DNA of 8,224 bases. It comes from Chloroflexi bacterium RBG_13_51_18. Its GTDB lineage: Bacteria > Chloroflexota > Dehalococcoidia > Dehalococcoidales > RBG-16-60-22. Made by a program: the position numbers and the translations under genes. The stretch covers positions 1 through 8,224 of the forward strand of contig MGMR01000108.1 in the NCBI GenBank assembly GCA_001796495.1, in the 5' to 3' direction. The notes beneath the pieces are model-generated. The model saw only the letters and a list, made by a program, of their open reading frames with translations, was not told the DNA's origin and did not search any database. Of this stretch, positions 1 to 5,851 are shown piece by piece (the stretch's first letter is position 1; every line of letters starts with the position of its first letter).

Positions 1-602
1 ACCCTATCCGCCATTTCCAGCGCTTCCATGAGGTCGTGGGTAATATGGATAGTAGTTAACCCCAGCTGGCGGTGAATACGCTTCAATTCAAGTCGCAAGG
101 ACTTGGCGGTGCGCAGGTCGAGGGCGCTAAGCGGCTCATCGAGAAGGAGGGTGCGGGGAGAGGGGGCTAAAGCCCTGGCTAAAGCGACGCGCTGTTTTTC
201 ACCGCCGCTCAAAGAGCGGGTATCGCGACGCAGCAAAGGCAAGATACCTAAAATCCCGGCGATTTCATTAACACGCTCTTTAATAACGGAGGCAGAGTCT
301 TTGGATTGCTTTAAGCCGAAGGCGATATTATCAAAGACATTAAGAAAAGGAAACAAGACATAATCCTGCGGGACATAGCCCAGACTTCTTTCCTCGGGCA
401 CGAGGCGGGTGACATCAGCAGCATTAAAGAAAATGGCTCCCTTTTTAAGATAGTGAAGTCCAGCGACGCACTCCAGAAGGACGGTTTTTCCCGCCCCAGT
501 GGGACCCAAAATAACAAAATATTCGCCGTCGCGGATGGTTAGGTTGACATCCTTAAGACTGAATTCTCCTAGCTGTAACGAGAGCCCCCTAATTTCTATC
601 AT
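1..602 (-). CDS. modC: Molybdate/tungstate-type ABC transporter ATP-binding protein (ModC/WtpC-like), 3' end missing
   Basis: This is the ATPase subunit that powers oxyanion import from the cytoplasmic face of the membrane. It starts at ATG 602 and stays open to the left edge, giving 200 residues. All nucleotide-binding motifs are visible: Walker A GPTGAGKT (33-40), Q-loop Q79, signature LSGGEKQR (131-138), Walker B LLLDEP (152-157), D-loop SALD (159-162) and H-loop H189. The stretch GYVPQDYVLFPFLNVFDNIAFGL, here residues 75-97, resembles ModC/WtpC proteins. The C-terminal end, where some family members carry a TOBE domain, lies outside the window. The start overlaps the permease stop as ATGA (602-599), and an AGAAGG ribosome site lies about 8 bases upstream, so the two genes are translationally coupled. 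Substrate is inferred from the ModE-like and ModA-like neighbours; sulfate/thiosulfate ATPases share the same motifs. Confidence 0.9.
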   Translation of the reverse strand, partial: MIEIRGLSLQLGEFSLKDVNLTIRDGEYFVILGPTGAGKTVLLECVAGLHYLKKGAIFFNAADVTRLVPEERSLGYVPQDYVLFPFLNVFDNIAFGLKQSKDSASVIKERVNEIAGILGILPLLRRDTRSLSGGEKQRVALARALAPSPRTLLLDEPLSALDLRTAKSLRLELKRIHRQLGLTTIHITHDLMEALEMADR

Positions 603-1408
603 ACCCGATACCTTCTGCCCACAGTCTTACGGATAATCAGCAAGGCCGCCACCGCTATCAATATCAGCACGAAGATAACGGCTATAGCCTTTTCAACATC
701 AGCCGAGGCCAGGCTAAGAAAAATAGCGGTAGGCAGTGTTTCCGTCTTCATGGCGGTAGCACCGGCTAGCATGACAGTAGCGCCGAACTCGCCTACAGCA
801 CGCGCCCAGGTGAGAATGCCGGAAGCAATAAGGCCATCCCTAGCCAAGGGTAGAGTGACCCGGAAAAAAGCCTCCGGCTTACTGCACCCCAGCGTACGGG
901 CGACTTGCTCGTAACGGGGGTCGATGCTGTCAAAGGTAGACTTAAGCAGACGTATTGCCAGCGCACTGATAACGGTAACCTGCGCGAGGACGATGCCGGG
1001 CACGGAGAAAACGAACTTTAAAATATTATCGTCGATGGCGGAGCCGAGGGGGGTATTGAAAAAGACCAGCAAGGCAGCGCCGAGGGCCACCGGCGAGACG
1101 ACGATGGGCAAATCCAGCAGGCTGTCAACGATATCTTTGCCCGGGAAACTGGCACGCGAGATGGCATAGGCCACCGGCACGGCAATCAGCATGGAAATAA
1201 CAGCGGCGATAGTGGCCGTCATCAGGCTTAGCCTGATAGCAAAGAGGATTTCGCTGGAGAACAAAGCCGAGACGAACGTATCCCATTCAGTATAAGCTAG
1301 CAGGGAAACAATAATCCCGATAAAGAACAGCGCCAGCAGCACCAGGGCACTGATAGTGGCCGTGCGAAAGACCCTTTCGCCGCTGGCCCCTTTTAAAATC
1401 CTGAACAT
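599..1408 (-). CDS. modB: Molybdate/tungstate-type ABC transporter permease (ModB-like)
   Basis: This is the membrane subunit of the importer, about 269 residues, with several long hydrophobic segments spread over its length, the first at roughly residues 19-39. The EAA cytoplasmic loop that docks on the ATPase is clear (YEQVARTLGCSKPEAFF followed by VTLPLARDGL). It is followed by WARAVGEFGATVMLAGA, a stretch typical of the ModB/WtpB/CysT group. The open frame can begin at TTG 1417, but the AAAGG ribosome site (1418-1422) would touch that codon. ATG 1408 sits 9 bases from the site and is the better start. The gene begins 32 bases after the binding-protein stop and overlaps the ATPase gene by four bases, so this is one operon. 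Molybdate versus tungstate cannot be decided here. Confidence 0.9.
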   Translation of the reverse strand: MFRILKGASGERVFRTATISALVLLALFFIGIIVSLLAYTEWDTFVSALFSSEILFAIRLSLMTATIAAVISMLIAVPVAYAISRASFPGKDIVDSLLDLPIVVSPVALGAALLVFFNTPLGSAIDDNILKFVFSVPGIVLAQVTVISALAIRLLKSTFDSIDPRYEQVARTLGCSKPEAFFRVTLPLARDGLIASGILTWARAVGEFGATVMLAGATAMKTETLPTAIFLSLASADVEKAIAVIFVLILIAVAALLIIRKTVGRRYRV

Positions 1409-1417
1409 GCTGCGCAA

Positions 1418-1422
1418 CCTTT
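1418..1422 (-). promoter_or_regulatory. Ribosome binding site that decides the modB start
   Basis: AAAGG on the minus strand lies 9 bases before ATG 1408 and directly abuts TTG 1417. The spacing favours the ATG and a protein three residues shorter than the longest frame. Confidence 0.6.
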
Positions 1423-1440
1423 CAACGGAAAATATTAGTT

Positions 1441-2280
1441 CTAGGGCTGATAGGAGGCCGGAAGCTGATATTCACCGCCGATTTCAGCATCCGGGGCGAA
1501 GGCACGAGCTTCTTTTTCGGTGGTGATATAGCCCCATTTTTCAAAAATCAGCCGTCCTTCTTCAGACACTAGAAAGTCGAGGAATTTACGGGCATTCTCT
1601 TTATCCACAGAGAATATAGTTACAGCGCCGGGCACATAGGCCAGCCTGGGAAGCTGCTCGCCAGCGATATAGACCGTATCTATATTATCCGGGTCCCAGT
1701 GATGAAACACGTCCCAGCCGATGACAGCATCGACCGATTTGAGTGACAATAACGTCGCTGTTTTTTCACAGCTTTCTGCATTGACGATGATATTTTTAGA
1801 GATGTCATCGAGCAGACCGTTGTATTCAAAAATTTCTATGGCATAAAGACCGAGACAAACTGACTGCGGATTTCCGATGCCGATTTCCAGGCCGGTTCGG
1901 GCAAGGTCGGCGAGGGACATAATATTTTCAGGATTGCCACGCTGCACGGAAATTACCGGAATAAGATAAGCTATCTTTTTAATCGATGTAGTATCTATAA
2001 TACCTTTACGATCTGCCTTAGCGATATAGTCCTGGCTGCCAGGGATATACAAATCCCCACTCTGGGAGAGTTCGATTTGAGAGAGCATGGTACCAGAACC
2101 ACCGAAGTTAAGATAGACTTTGATACCGGTCTCTTTTTCAAAAGCGGCGGCGGCTTCTTCCATAGCGGGCTTGCTGGCCGAACCGACGAAGGCGGTCAGT
2201 GTCCCGGTTTCTTCCCTACCACACCCCCAGCAGGTAAAGATAAGGAGCAGGAGAAGTGATAAAAGAAAGGTTTTTTTCAC
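1441..2280 (-). CDS. modA: Molybdate/tungstate-type substrate-binding lipoprotein (ModA-like)
   Basis: This is the extracytoplasmic receptor that captures the oxyanion and passes it to the permease. The 279-residue product starts at GTG 2280 with AGGAG 8 bases upstream (2289-2293). The N-terminus is a lipoprotein-type signal: MKKT, a run of leucines, then CWGC with the likely acylated cysteine at residue 20. The residues before that cysteine (C-W-G) are not a standard lipobox, so lipidation is probable rather than certain. The mature part opens with LTAFVGSASKPAMEEAAAAF and GGSGTMLSQIE, followed by GDLYIPGSQDY, which fits the type II periplasmic-binding fold of ModA-like proteins. It lies 80 bases after the modE-like gene and 32 bases before modB. 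An inverted repeat matching a ModE box lies 41-70 bases upstream of its start. Other oxyanions are possible ligands. Confidence 0.85.
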   Translation of the reverse strand: MKKTFLLSLLLLLIFTCWGCGREETGTLTAFVGSASKPAMEEAAAAFEKETGIKVYLNFGGSGTMLSQIELSQSGDLYIPGSQDYIAKADRKGIIDTTSIKKIAYLIPVISVQRGNPENIMSLADLARTGLEIGIGNPQSVCLGLYAIEIFEYNGLLDDISKNIIVNAESCEKTATLLSLKSVDAVIGWDVFHHWDPDNIDTVYIAGEQLPRLAYVPGAVTIFSVDKENARKFLDFLVSEEGRLIFEKWGYITTEKEARAFAPDAEIGGEYQLPASYQP

Positions 2281-2288
2281 GAATATCG

Positions 2289-2293
2289 CTCCT
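2289..2293 (-). promoter_or_regulatory. Ribosome binding site of the modA-like gene
   Basis: AGGAG lies 8 bases before the GTG at 2280. It supports a GTG start, and no ATG lies close by in the same frame. Confidence 0.65.
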
Positions 2294-2320
2294 AATTTAG
2301 ATATTGTTTATGATAAGGAA

Positions 2321-2350
2321 CTGCGATGTATTACCATCAATATAGCGCAG
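2321..2350. promoter_or_regulatory. ModE-box-like operator upstream of modA
   Basis: The arms CTGCGATGTATT and AATATAGCGCAG are separated by six bases and match as an inverted repeat at 10 of 12 positions. Read on the minus strand, the central 24 bases (CG, one base, TATATT, six bases, AATACATCG) share 17 of 24 positions with the second site at 2781-2804. The site lies between the modE-like stop and the modA start. It could overlap the -35 of a weak promoter (TTGATG at 2335-2340 with TTATCA at 2311-2316, 18 apart) or the -10 of another (TAATAC at 2328-2333). Binding by the ModE-like protein is inferred from symmetry, position and the paired site. Confidence 0.6.
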
Positions 2351-2359
2351 GATAAAAAA

Positions 2360-2761
2360 TTATTCTTGTCTATTTATCATTTCCCGCACGCTGGCGCGTT
2401 TCTCTTTGTATTCTTTGATAATCTTACGCCCTTCATCGGTCAAACGGGCATAACCGCCGCGTGGTCCCCCTGTAGACTTAATGACCAGCGGGCTTGCGGA
2501 CAAACGGTTGATAGCCTCCACCCAGAGCCAGGCATTACGATAAGTCAGCTTCATAGAACGAGCGGCGGCGGAAATCGAGCCAAGCTGGTCAATACGCTCC
2601 AGCAAGGTTGCCCGACCGTAGCCCATGTACAGCTTGCCGTCTTTTTCCAACCAGACTTTGCTTTTCAAGACGATACCAGATTCAGGTTGATGTCCGGAAC
2701 GAGCGCCATGTTTACGTCCAAATTCAGGCACGTAATCTTCATTTATCTTTCTTTTGTTCAT
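2360..2761 (-). CDS. modE: ModE-like transcriptional regulator, DNA-binding domain only
   Basis: This 133-residue protein carries the N-terminal winged helix-turn-helix domain of ModE: GRATLLERIDQLGSISAAARSM, then LTYRNAWLWVEAINRL, then STGGPRGGYARLTDEG, the last forming the wing. About 50 residues precede this domain. Full-length ModE has around 260 residues, with molbindin (TOBE/Mop) domains that bind molybdate or tungstate. Those are missing here: the chain ends about 25 residues after the wing. The frame can start at GTG 2770, but that codon overlaps the GGAGAG ribosome site (2770-2775). ATG 2761 is 8 bases from the site and is preferred. The gene leads the transporter operon and has a ModE-box-like site within its own promoter, so it probably regulates itself and the operon. 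How it senses the anion is unclear. Confidence 0.85.
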   Translation of the reverse strand: MNKRKINEDYVPEFGRKHGARSGHQPESGIVLKSKVWLEKDGKLYMGYGRATLLERIDQLGSISAAARSMKLTYRNAWLWVEAINRLSASPLVIKSTGGPRGGYARLTDEGRKIIKEYKEKRASVREMINRQE

Positions 2762-2780
2762 TTCAGGCACTCTCCAGATA

Positions 2781-2804
2781 ACCTATATTATCAACAATAT
2801 AACG
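2781..2804. promoter_or_regulatory. ModE-box-like operator inside the modE promoter
   Basis: On the plus strand TATATT (2784-2789) and AATATA (2796-2801) form a perfect 6-bp inverted repeat with a six-base centre. The minus-strand left half reads CGTTATATTGT, which from memory matches half of the E. coli modA operator bound by ModE. The site spans the spacer and -10 of the operon promoter, a position that would block RNA polymerase. The same layout recurs at 2321-2350 before modA. Confidence 0.6.
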
Positions 2805-2813
2805 CTATGTCAA
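2785..2813 (-). promoter_or_regulatory. Promoter of the modE-modABC operon
   Basis: On the minus strand TTGACA (2813-2808) is followed after exactly 17 bases by TAATAT (2790-2785). The predicted transcript start is near 2778, leaving a leader of about 17 bases with GGAGAG before ATG 2761. The -35 is perfect and the -10 matches four of six consensus bases. Confidence 0.65.
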
Positions 2814-2873
2814 ATCTGGGTGAGTATTAGTCGGTTATTCTGTAACATATTTTTAGATACAAAAAATTAGATA

Positions 2874-2922
2874 TTGTGATATTTTTGTGATAATTTACCG
2901 ATATTTTGTGAGATTTTTGTAA
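2874..2922. repeat. Helically phased GTGAT-like direct repeats
   Basis: The pentamers GTGAT (2876), GTGAT (2887), GTGAG (2908) and GTAAT (2919), each preceded by a T-run, are spaced 11, 21 and 11 bases apart. They therefore fall on one face of the helix with one position skipped. The segment is very AT-rich and lies about 100 bases before the start of the small MerR/BldC-type gene. It may be a binding array for that protein. A clear promoter could not be assigned here. Confidence 0.4.
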
Positions 2923-3005
2923 TGTGGCATATCTATCATATGTATAACACGCCAACTTCGCATAAAACACAAAAATCAGACAGAGCACCACAAAATCACG
3001 ATAAA

Positions 3006-3011
3006 AAGGAG
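3006..3011 (+). promoter_or_regulatory. Ribosome binding site that decides the HTH gene start
   Basis: AAGGAG lies 6 bases before GTG 3018. The upstream in-frame ATGs (2922 and 2940) have no such site, so the GTG is the likely start. Confidence 0.7.
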
Positions 3012-3017
3012 TCAGCC

Positions 3018-3236
3018 GTGCCAGCTAAAAAAAGATTGGAAAACATAAGATTAACATCAAGAGACATCGCGACATACTGCCAAGTGAGTAAAAGCACGGT
3101 GCTTGAATGGATAAAAAGCGAAAGACTAAAGGCCTTCAGGCTACCCAGCGGGCACTACCGGATCGATAAAAGGGACTTTAGAAATTTCCTGGAAAAGTGG
3201 AATATACCCATCAAAGGCTGGCCTTTCGAAGAGTAA
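3018..3236 (+). CDS. Small MerR/BldC/excisionase-type DNA-binding protein
   Basis: The predicted product has 72 residues and is almost entirely one winged helix-turn-helix domain. Residues 12-33 read LTSRDIATYCQVSKSTVLEWIK and residues 43-49 read PSGHYRI, which matches the excisionase/MerR 'VS..TV..WI' and wing pattern. Size and layout resemble actinobacterial BldC, a single-domain protein known to bind head-to-tail direct repeats, as well as phage excisionases. No integrase gene or attachment site is nearby, so a transcriptional role is more likely than excision. Start GTG 3018 is set by AAGGAG. The longer frame from ATG 2922 would add a polar 32-residue tail without a ribosome site. Phased repeats upstream are candidate autoregulatory sites. 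Target genes are unknown. Confidence 0.75.
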   Translation: MPAKKRLENIRLTSRDIATYCQVSKSTVLEWIKSERLKAFRLPSGHYRIDKRDFRNFLEKWNIPIKGWPFEE

Positions 3237-3252
3237 AAATAAAAAGAAAAGA

Positions 3253-3275
3253 ACGGCGGAGAATAATCCAGCCGT
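3253..3275 (+). other. Small hairpin after the HTH gene
   Basis: ACGGC-GGA pairs with TCC-A-GCCGT around a six-base loop, giving an 8-bp stem with one bulged A. It lies 17 bases after the stop. No T-run follows, so this is not a standard intrinsic terminator. It may shape the 3' end of the transcript or be chance. Confidence 0.3.
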
Positions 3276-3366
3276 ATGAAATAATTCAGGCACAAGGCAA
3301 CAGTCTTATCTTTATCCTATCTACCCTCCTATCCAAATCCGGCTTTGGAAAAGGTCCCTATACGGA

Positions 3367-3395
3367 TTACCTGTTCAGGTGTTTTATACTATAAT
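3367..3395 (+). promoter_or_regulatory. Predicted promoter of the TPP enzyme gene
   Basis: A perfect -10 TATAAT (3390-3395) lies 17 bases after a weak -35 TTACCT (3367-3372). The expected leader is about 30 bases, ending in GGAGG before ATG 3432. The -35 matches only three of six consensus bases, which suggests activator help or a weak promoter. Confidence 0.45.
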
Positions 3396-3402
3396 AAAAA
3401 CC
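3378..3402. promoter_or_regulatory. Inverted repeat over the TPP gene -10
   Basis: TTTTAT (3382-3387) and ATAAAA (3394-3399) form perfect arms around a six-base centre. The outer GGT and ACC also pair if G3381 is bulged, giving nine pairs. The repeat encloses TATAAT, so a bound protein would block transcription. Because -10 regions are AT-rich, chance symmetry is possible. Confidence 0.35.
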
Positions 3403-3421
3403 ACAAGCCTGTTTACAAAAC

Positions 3422-3426
3422 GGAGG
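3422..3426 (+). promoter_or_regulatory. Ribosome binding site that decides the TPP enzyme start
   Basis: GGAGG lies 5 bases before ATG 3432. The longer frame from ATG 3345 has no such site and would add 29 residues unlike the family. Confidence 0.8.
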
Positions 3427-3431
3427 TTACT

Positions 3432-5054
3432 ATGGCCATAATGAGCGGGGCCGAGGCACTGGTGGCATTATTAGTCCGCGAGGGGGTAAAGGTGGTCTTC
3501 GGGCTACCGGGCGTGCAGATTATGGATGCCCTGGATGCCATCAACCGCGACAAAAGCATCCGCTGGATATCCACCCGCCACGAACAGACGGCCGCCTACA
3601 TGGCCTACGGCTATGCCATGTCGACGGGCAAAATCGGTGTGGCAATGGTGTTGCCAGGTCCGGGAGCTTTGAATACGGCGGCGGCTATCGGCACGGCCTA
3701 TGCATCATCAACGCCGGTGCTGCTGATTTCCGGGCAGATAGAAAGCCAGCATATGGGATTTCACCGGGGAGTCCTGCACGAACTCGACGAGCAAATCGAT
3801 ATCTTCCGCTACCTGACTAAATATTCCGGACGTGCTACGCGGGCGGAGGATATCCCGGATATTCTTTCCCAGGCCATACGGCAACTTAAAACACAACGTC
3901 CCCGCCCAGCAGAGATAGAAGTACCCTACGATTTATGGTCGAAGCAGAGCGAGATGACATTTACCAGCACAGAGAGATTGAATCCGATTCCGCCGGAACC
4001 GGAGGAAATTAAAAAGGTCGTGGCGATAATGGGCAGCGCCCGGCGGCCGATAATACTGGCGGGACGGGGCGCGGTCAAAGCGGGTGTCGCCAGGGAAATA
4101 GCACAGTTGGCCGAGCGACTTAAGGCGCCGGTGGTCATGACGCCGGAGGCGCAGGGGCTGATACCGTACGACCACCCGTTTTGTGGCGGCAACTTCACCC
4201 TCTGGCTCAATCCATTTTTTAAGGAGGCGGACGCCATCCTGGTGATAGGCAGTCGGCTACGCGCTTCTGGCAGCACCAAGCTCGATTTGAAGTATGAACA
4301 AAAAGTAATCCAGGTAGACTGCGACACCGGAGAATTGGGTAGAAACCACCGTATAGAAATGGGAATTTCCGCCGACGCCGGTCTGACGCTAAACGCACTG
4401 CTTGAAGCCCTTGACAGCCGGACCGAAAGCCAGTGGCAGGAGGCAGAGGTAGCCCGACTGCGTAATGGTCTGAAGCAAAAACTGATTAAAGCCGCCCCGC
4501 TGCAGATGTCCATCATCGATGAAATTCACGGGGCGCTGGGAGACGAGGGTATTATCGTGCCGGACGTTACAAACCTAGGCTACTGGTGCGATATTGCTTA
4601 CCCGGTCAACCGACTTTACAGCTATATAGATTCCTCATACTTCGGGACATTAGGCTTTGCCTTCCCTACCGCTCTGGGGGCCAAGATAGCTAATCAGGAC
4701 AGAGTCGTAGTGGCGATATGCGGGGACGGGGGCTTTCCTTACGCCTCCGCTGAATTGGCTACAGCAGTGCAGGAAAAGATAAACGTAATTACGCTGATTT
4801 TCAGCGATAGTGCCTACGGAACGGTCAGCGGTATCCAGCGCCGGCAGTTCGGGGAGAGGTACATAGGCAATAAACTGCACAACCCTGATTATGTCAAGTT
4901 TGCCGAGGCTTTCGGGGCGGTGGGAATGAGAGTGGAAAACCACGAGGAGTTGGGCAAAAAGCTAAGTGAAGTTATTCAGGCCAAAAGCCCGACACTGATA
5001 GAGATACCAGTGCCGCAACTGGACACGCCATGGGACACTCTGATAACCGACTAA
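3432..5054 (+). CDS. Thiamine-diphosphate-dependent enzyme, acetolactate synthase (IlvB) superfamily
   Basis: This 540-residue protein has the three-domain layout of 2-oxoacid decarboxylases and carboligases. The N-terminal pyrimidine-binding domain contains GLPG (24-27), RHEQTAAYMAYGYA with the cofactor-activating glutamate E51, and LPGPGALNTA. The central domain includes RRPIILAGRGAVKAG. The C-terminal domain has the Mg/TPP motif starting GDGG (431-434). The usual NN of that motif is replaced by S458-D459 in FSDSAYG, so the metal ligand would be aspartate, as in related 'NDNAYG' enzymes. The length is normal for this group; catalytic ALS subunits are usually slightly longer. No regulatory subunit or branched-chain pathway gene is nearby, so biosynthetic acetolactate synthase is unlikely. 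A decarboxylase or acyloin/2-hydroxyacyl lyase is equally possible. Its end overlaps the convergent SDR gene by four bases. Confidence 0.88.
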   Translation: MAIMSGAEALVALLVREGVKVVFGLPGVQIMDALDAINRDKSIRWISTRHEQTAAYMAYGYAMSTGKIGVAMVLPGPGALNTAAAIGTAYASSTPVLLISGQIESQHMGFHRGVLHELDEQIDIFRYLTKYSGRATRAEDIPDILSQAIRQLKTQRPRPAEIEVPYDLWSKQSEMTFTSTERLNPIPPEPEEIKKVVAIMGSARRPIILAGRGAVKAGVAREIAQLAERLKAPVVMTPEAQGLIPYDHPFCGGNFTLWLNPFFKEADAILVIGSRLRASGSTKLDLKYEQKVIQVDCDTGELGRNHRIEMGISADAGLTLNALLEALDSRTESQWQEAEVARLRNGLKQKLIKAAPLQMSIIDEIHGALGDEGIIVPDVTNLGYWCDIAYPVNRLYSYIDSSYFGTLGFAFPTALGAKIANQDRVVVAICGDGGFPYASAELATAVQEKINVITLIFSDSAYGTVSGIQRRQFGERYIGNKLHNPDYVKFAEAFGAVGMRVENHEELGKKLSEVIQAKSPTLIEIPVPQLDTPWDTLITD

Positions 5055-5788
5055 GAAGAGCTTAGCTGAACGAGCTGCCCGACCATATAGCTACATTTAT
5101 CCGAAGCCAGGAAAGCCACCACCGACGCTACATCAGAAGGCTCACAGAGTCGTTTGAGTAGAGAAGCCTGTTTTTCTCCTTCCAGCATCTCCTTCGGGGC
5201 GCGGTAAACGAGGCCGGTCTTGCCGAGGCCGGGGCCGACGGCATTAACGATGATGCCTTGGGAGGCAACCTCTCTGGCTAAAGCTTTGGTAAATTGGATT
5301 ACACCGCCCTTGGCCGCTCCATAGATAGAAATATTAGGTATGCCCTGCCCTCCCGACGTATTGATGATACGGCCATACTTGCGGACAATCATGCGTGGCA
5401 ATACAGCGCGGGCAACCCGCATTTGCCCGAGGAGATTCACGCCAATATCGAACTCCCAGTCCTCTTCCGTCATCTCCATAAAGGGACGTAATTCACTGCT
5501 GGCGCCGGCATTATTGACTAAGATGTCAATTTTACCGAATTTCTTTATAGCGCTCGCCACCATGGCGTCGACTTCCGTCTGTTTAGTAACATCCACCTTT
5601 ACTGCTAAAGCTTTACGCCCTAGAGACTCCACTTCTTGAGCGGTTTGTTTTGCGCCTGCGAAGTCAATATCGGCGGCGATAATATGACAGCCTTCTTCCG
5701 CCAGCGTCAGGCAGATGGCTTTACCATAGCCTATCTGGCTGCCGGCGCCGGTTACCAAGGCTACTTTATCTTTTAATTTTAGGTCCAT
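5051..5788 (-). CDS. Classical short-chain dehydrogenase/reductase (SDR)
   Basis: This 245-residue NAD(P)-dependent oxidoreductase has a complete classical SDR active site: N118, S145, Y156 and K160 (YGAAK), plus NNAG (92-95). The cofactor loop reads TGAGSQIGYGKAI (13-25), two residues longer than the usual TGxxxGxG; the variant aligns if QI is taken as an insertion. D40 at the end of the second strand favours NAD over NADP. The C-terminus ends QLVQLSSS, where relatives usually have a VDGG-like ending. ATG 5788 is preceded by AAAGGGGG. It lies 63 bases after the MBL gene on the same strand and probably shares its transcript. Substrate is not evident; 3-oxoacyl and alcohol substrates are both typical of this group. 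Confidence 0.87.
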   Translation of the reverse strand: MDLKLKDKVALVTGAGSQIGYGKAICLTLAEEGCHIIAADIDFAGAKQTAQEVESLGRKALAVKVDVTKQTEVDAMVASAIKKFGKIDILVNNAGASSELRPFMEMTEEDWEFDIGVNLLGQMRVARAVLPRMIVRKYGRIINTSGGQGIPNISIYGAAKGGVIQFTKALAREVASQGIIVNAVGPGLGKTGLVYRAPKEMLEGEKQASLLKRLCEPSDVASVVAFLASDKCSYMVGQLVQLSSS

Positions 5789-5812
5789 AGATATAGCCCC
5801 CTTTCCCCAACA

Positions 5813-5841
5813 CTGGATTCCCGCCTACGCGGGAATGACAG
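5813..5841. repeat. ATTCCC-N8-GGGAAT hairpin repeat
   Basis: ATTCCCGC (5817-5824) and GCGGGAAT (5829-5836) form a perfect 8-bp stem with a CTAC loop, flanked by CTGG and GACAG. This is the shape of a widespread class of short dispersed bacterial repeats, of which Neisseria dRS3 (ATTCCC-N8-GGGAAT) is a known example. It fills most of the gap between the MBL and SDR genes. No T-run follows on either strand, so it is not a classical terminator, but it could stabilise or attenuate the mRNA. Only this copy occurs in the window. Confidence 0.65.
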
Positions 5842-5851
5842 AAGAGGAGCA

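Noticed and set aside
2922..3017. N-terminal extension of the HTH protein from ATG 2922.
   Set aside because: There is no ribosome site before it, its composition is unlike the domain, and a strong AAGGAG precedes GTG 3018.
3018..3236. Excisionase of an integrated element.
   Set aside because: No integrase, attachment repeat or tRNA gene is present nearby, and the fold is equally that of BldC-like regulators.
3345..3431. 29-residue N-terminal extension of the TPP enzyme.
   Set aside because: The region holds the predicted promoter, and GGAGG sits correctly before ATG 3432, where the family's N-terminus begins.
3926..4516. Long minus-strand open frame of 196 codons inside the TPP gene.
   Set aside because: It is a shadow of the plus-strand coding frame, with a low-complexity Ser/Arg/Pro-rich translation and no recognisable domain.
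3432..5054. Loss of TPP binding because the NN of the TPP motif is changed.
   Set aside because: Aspartate at this position is usual in related enzymes with an NDNAYG-like motif, and E51 and GDG are intact, so activity is likely retained.
5051..5065. CTAAG-AAGAG-CTTAG as a bidirectional terminator between the convergent genes.
   Set aside because: The stem is only 5 bp and AT-rich, with no T-run on either strand.
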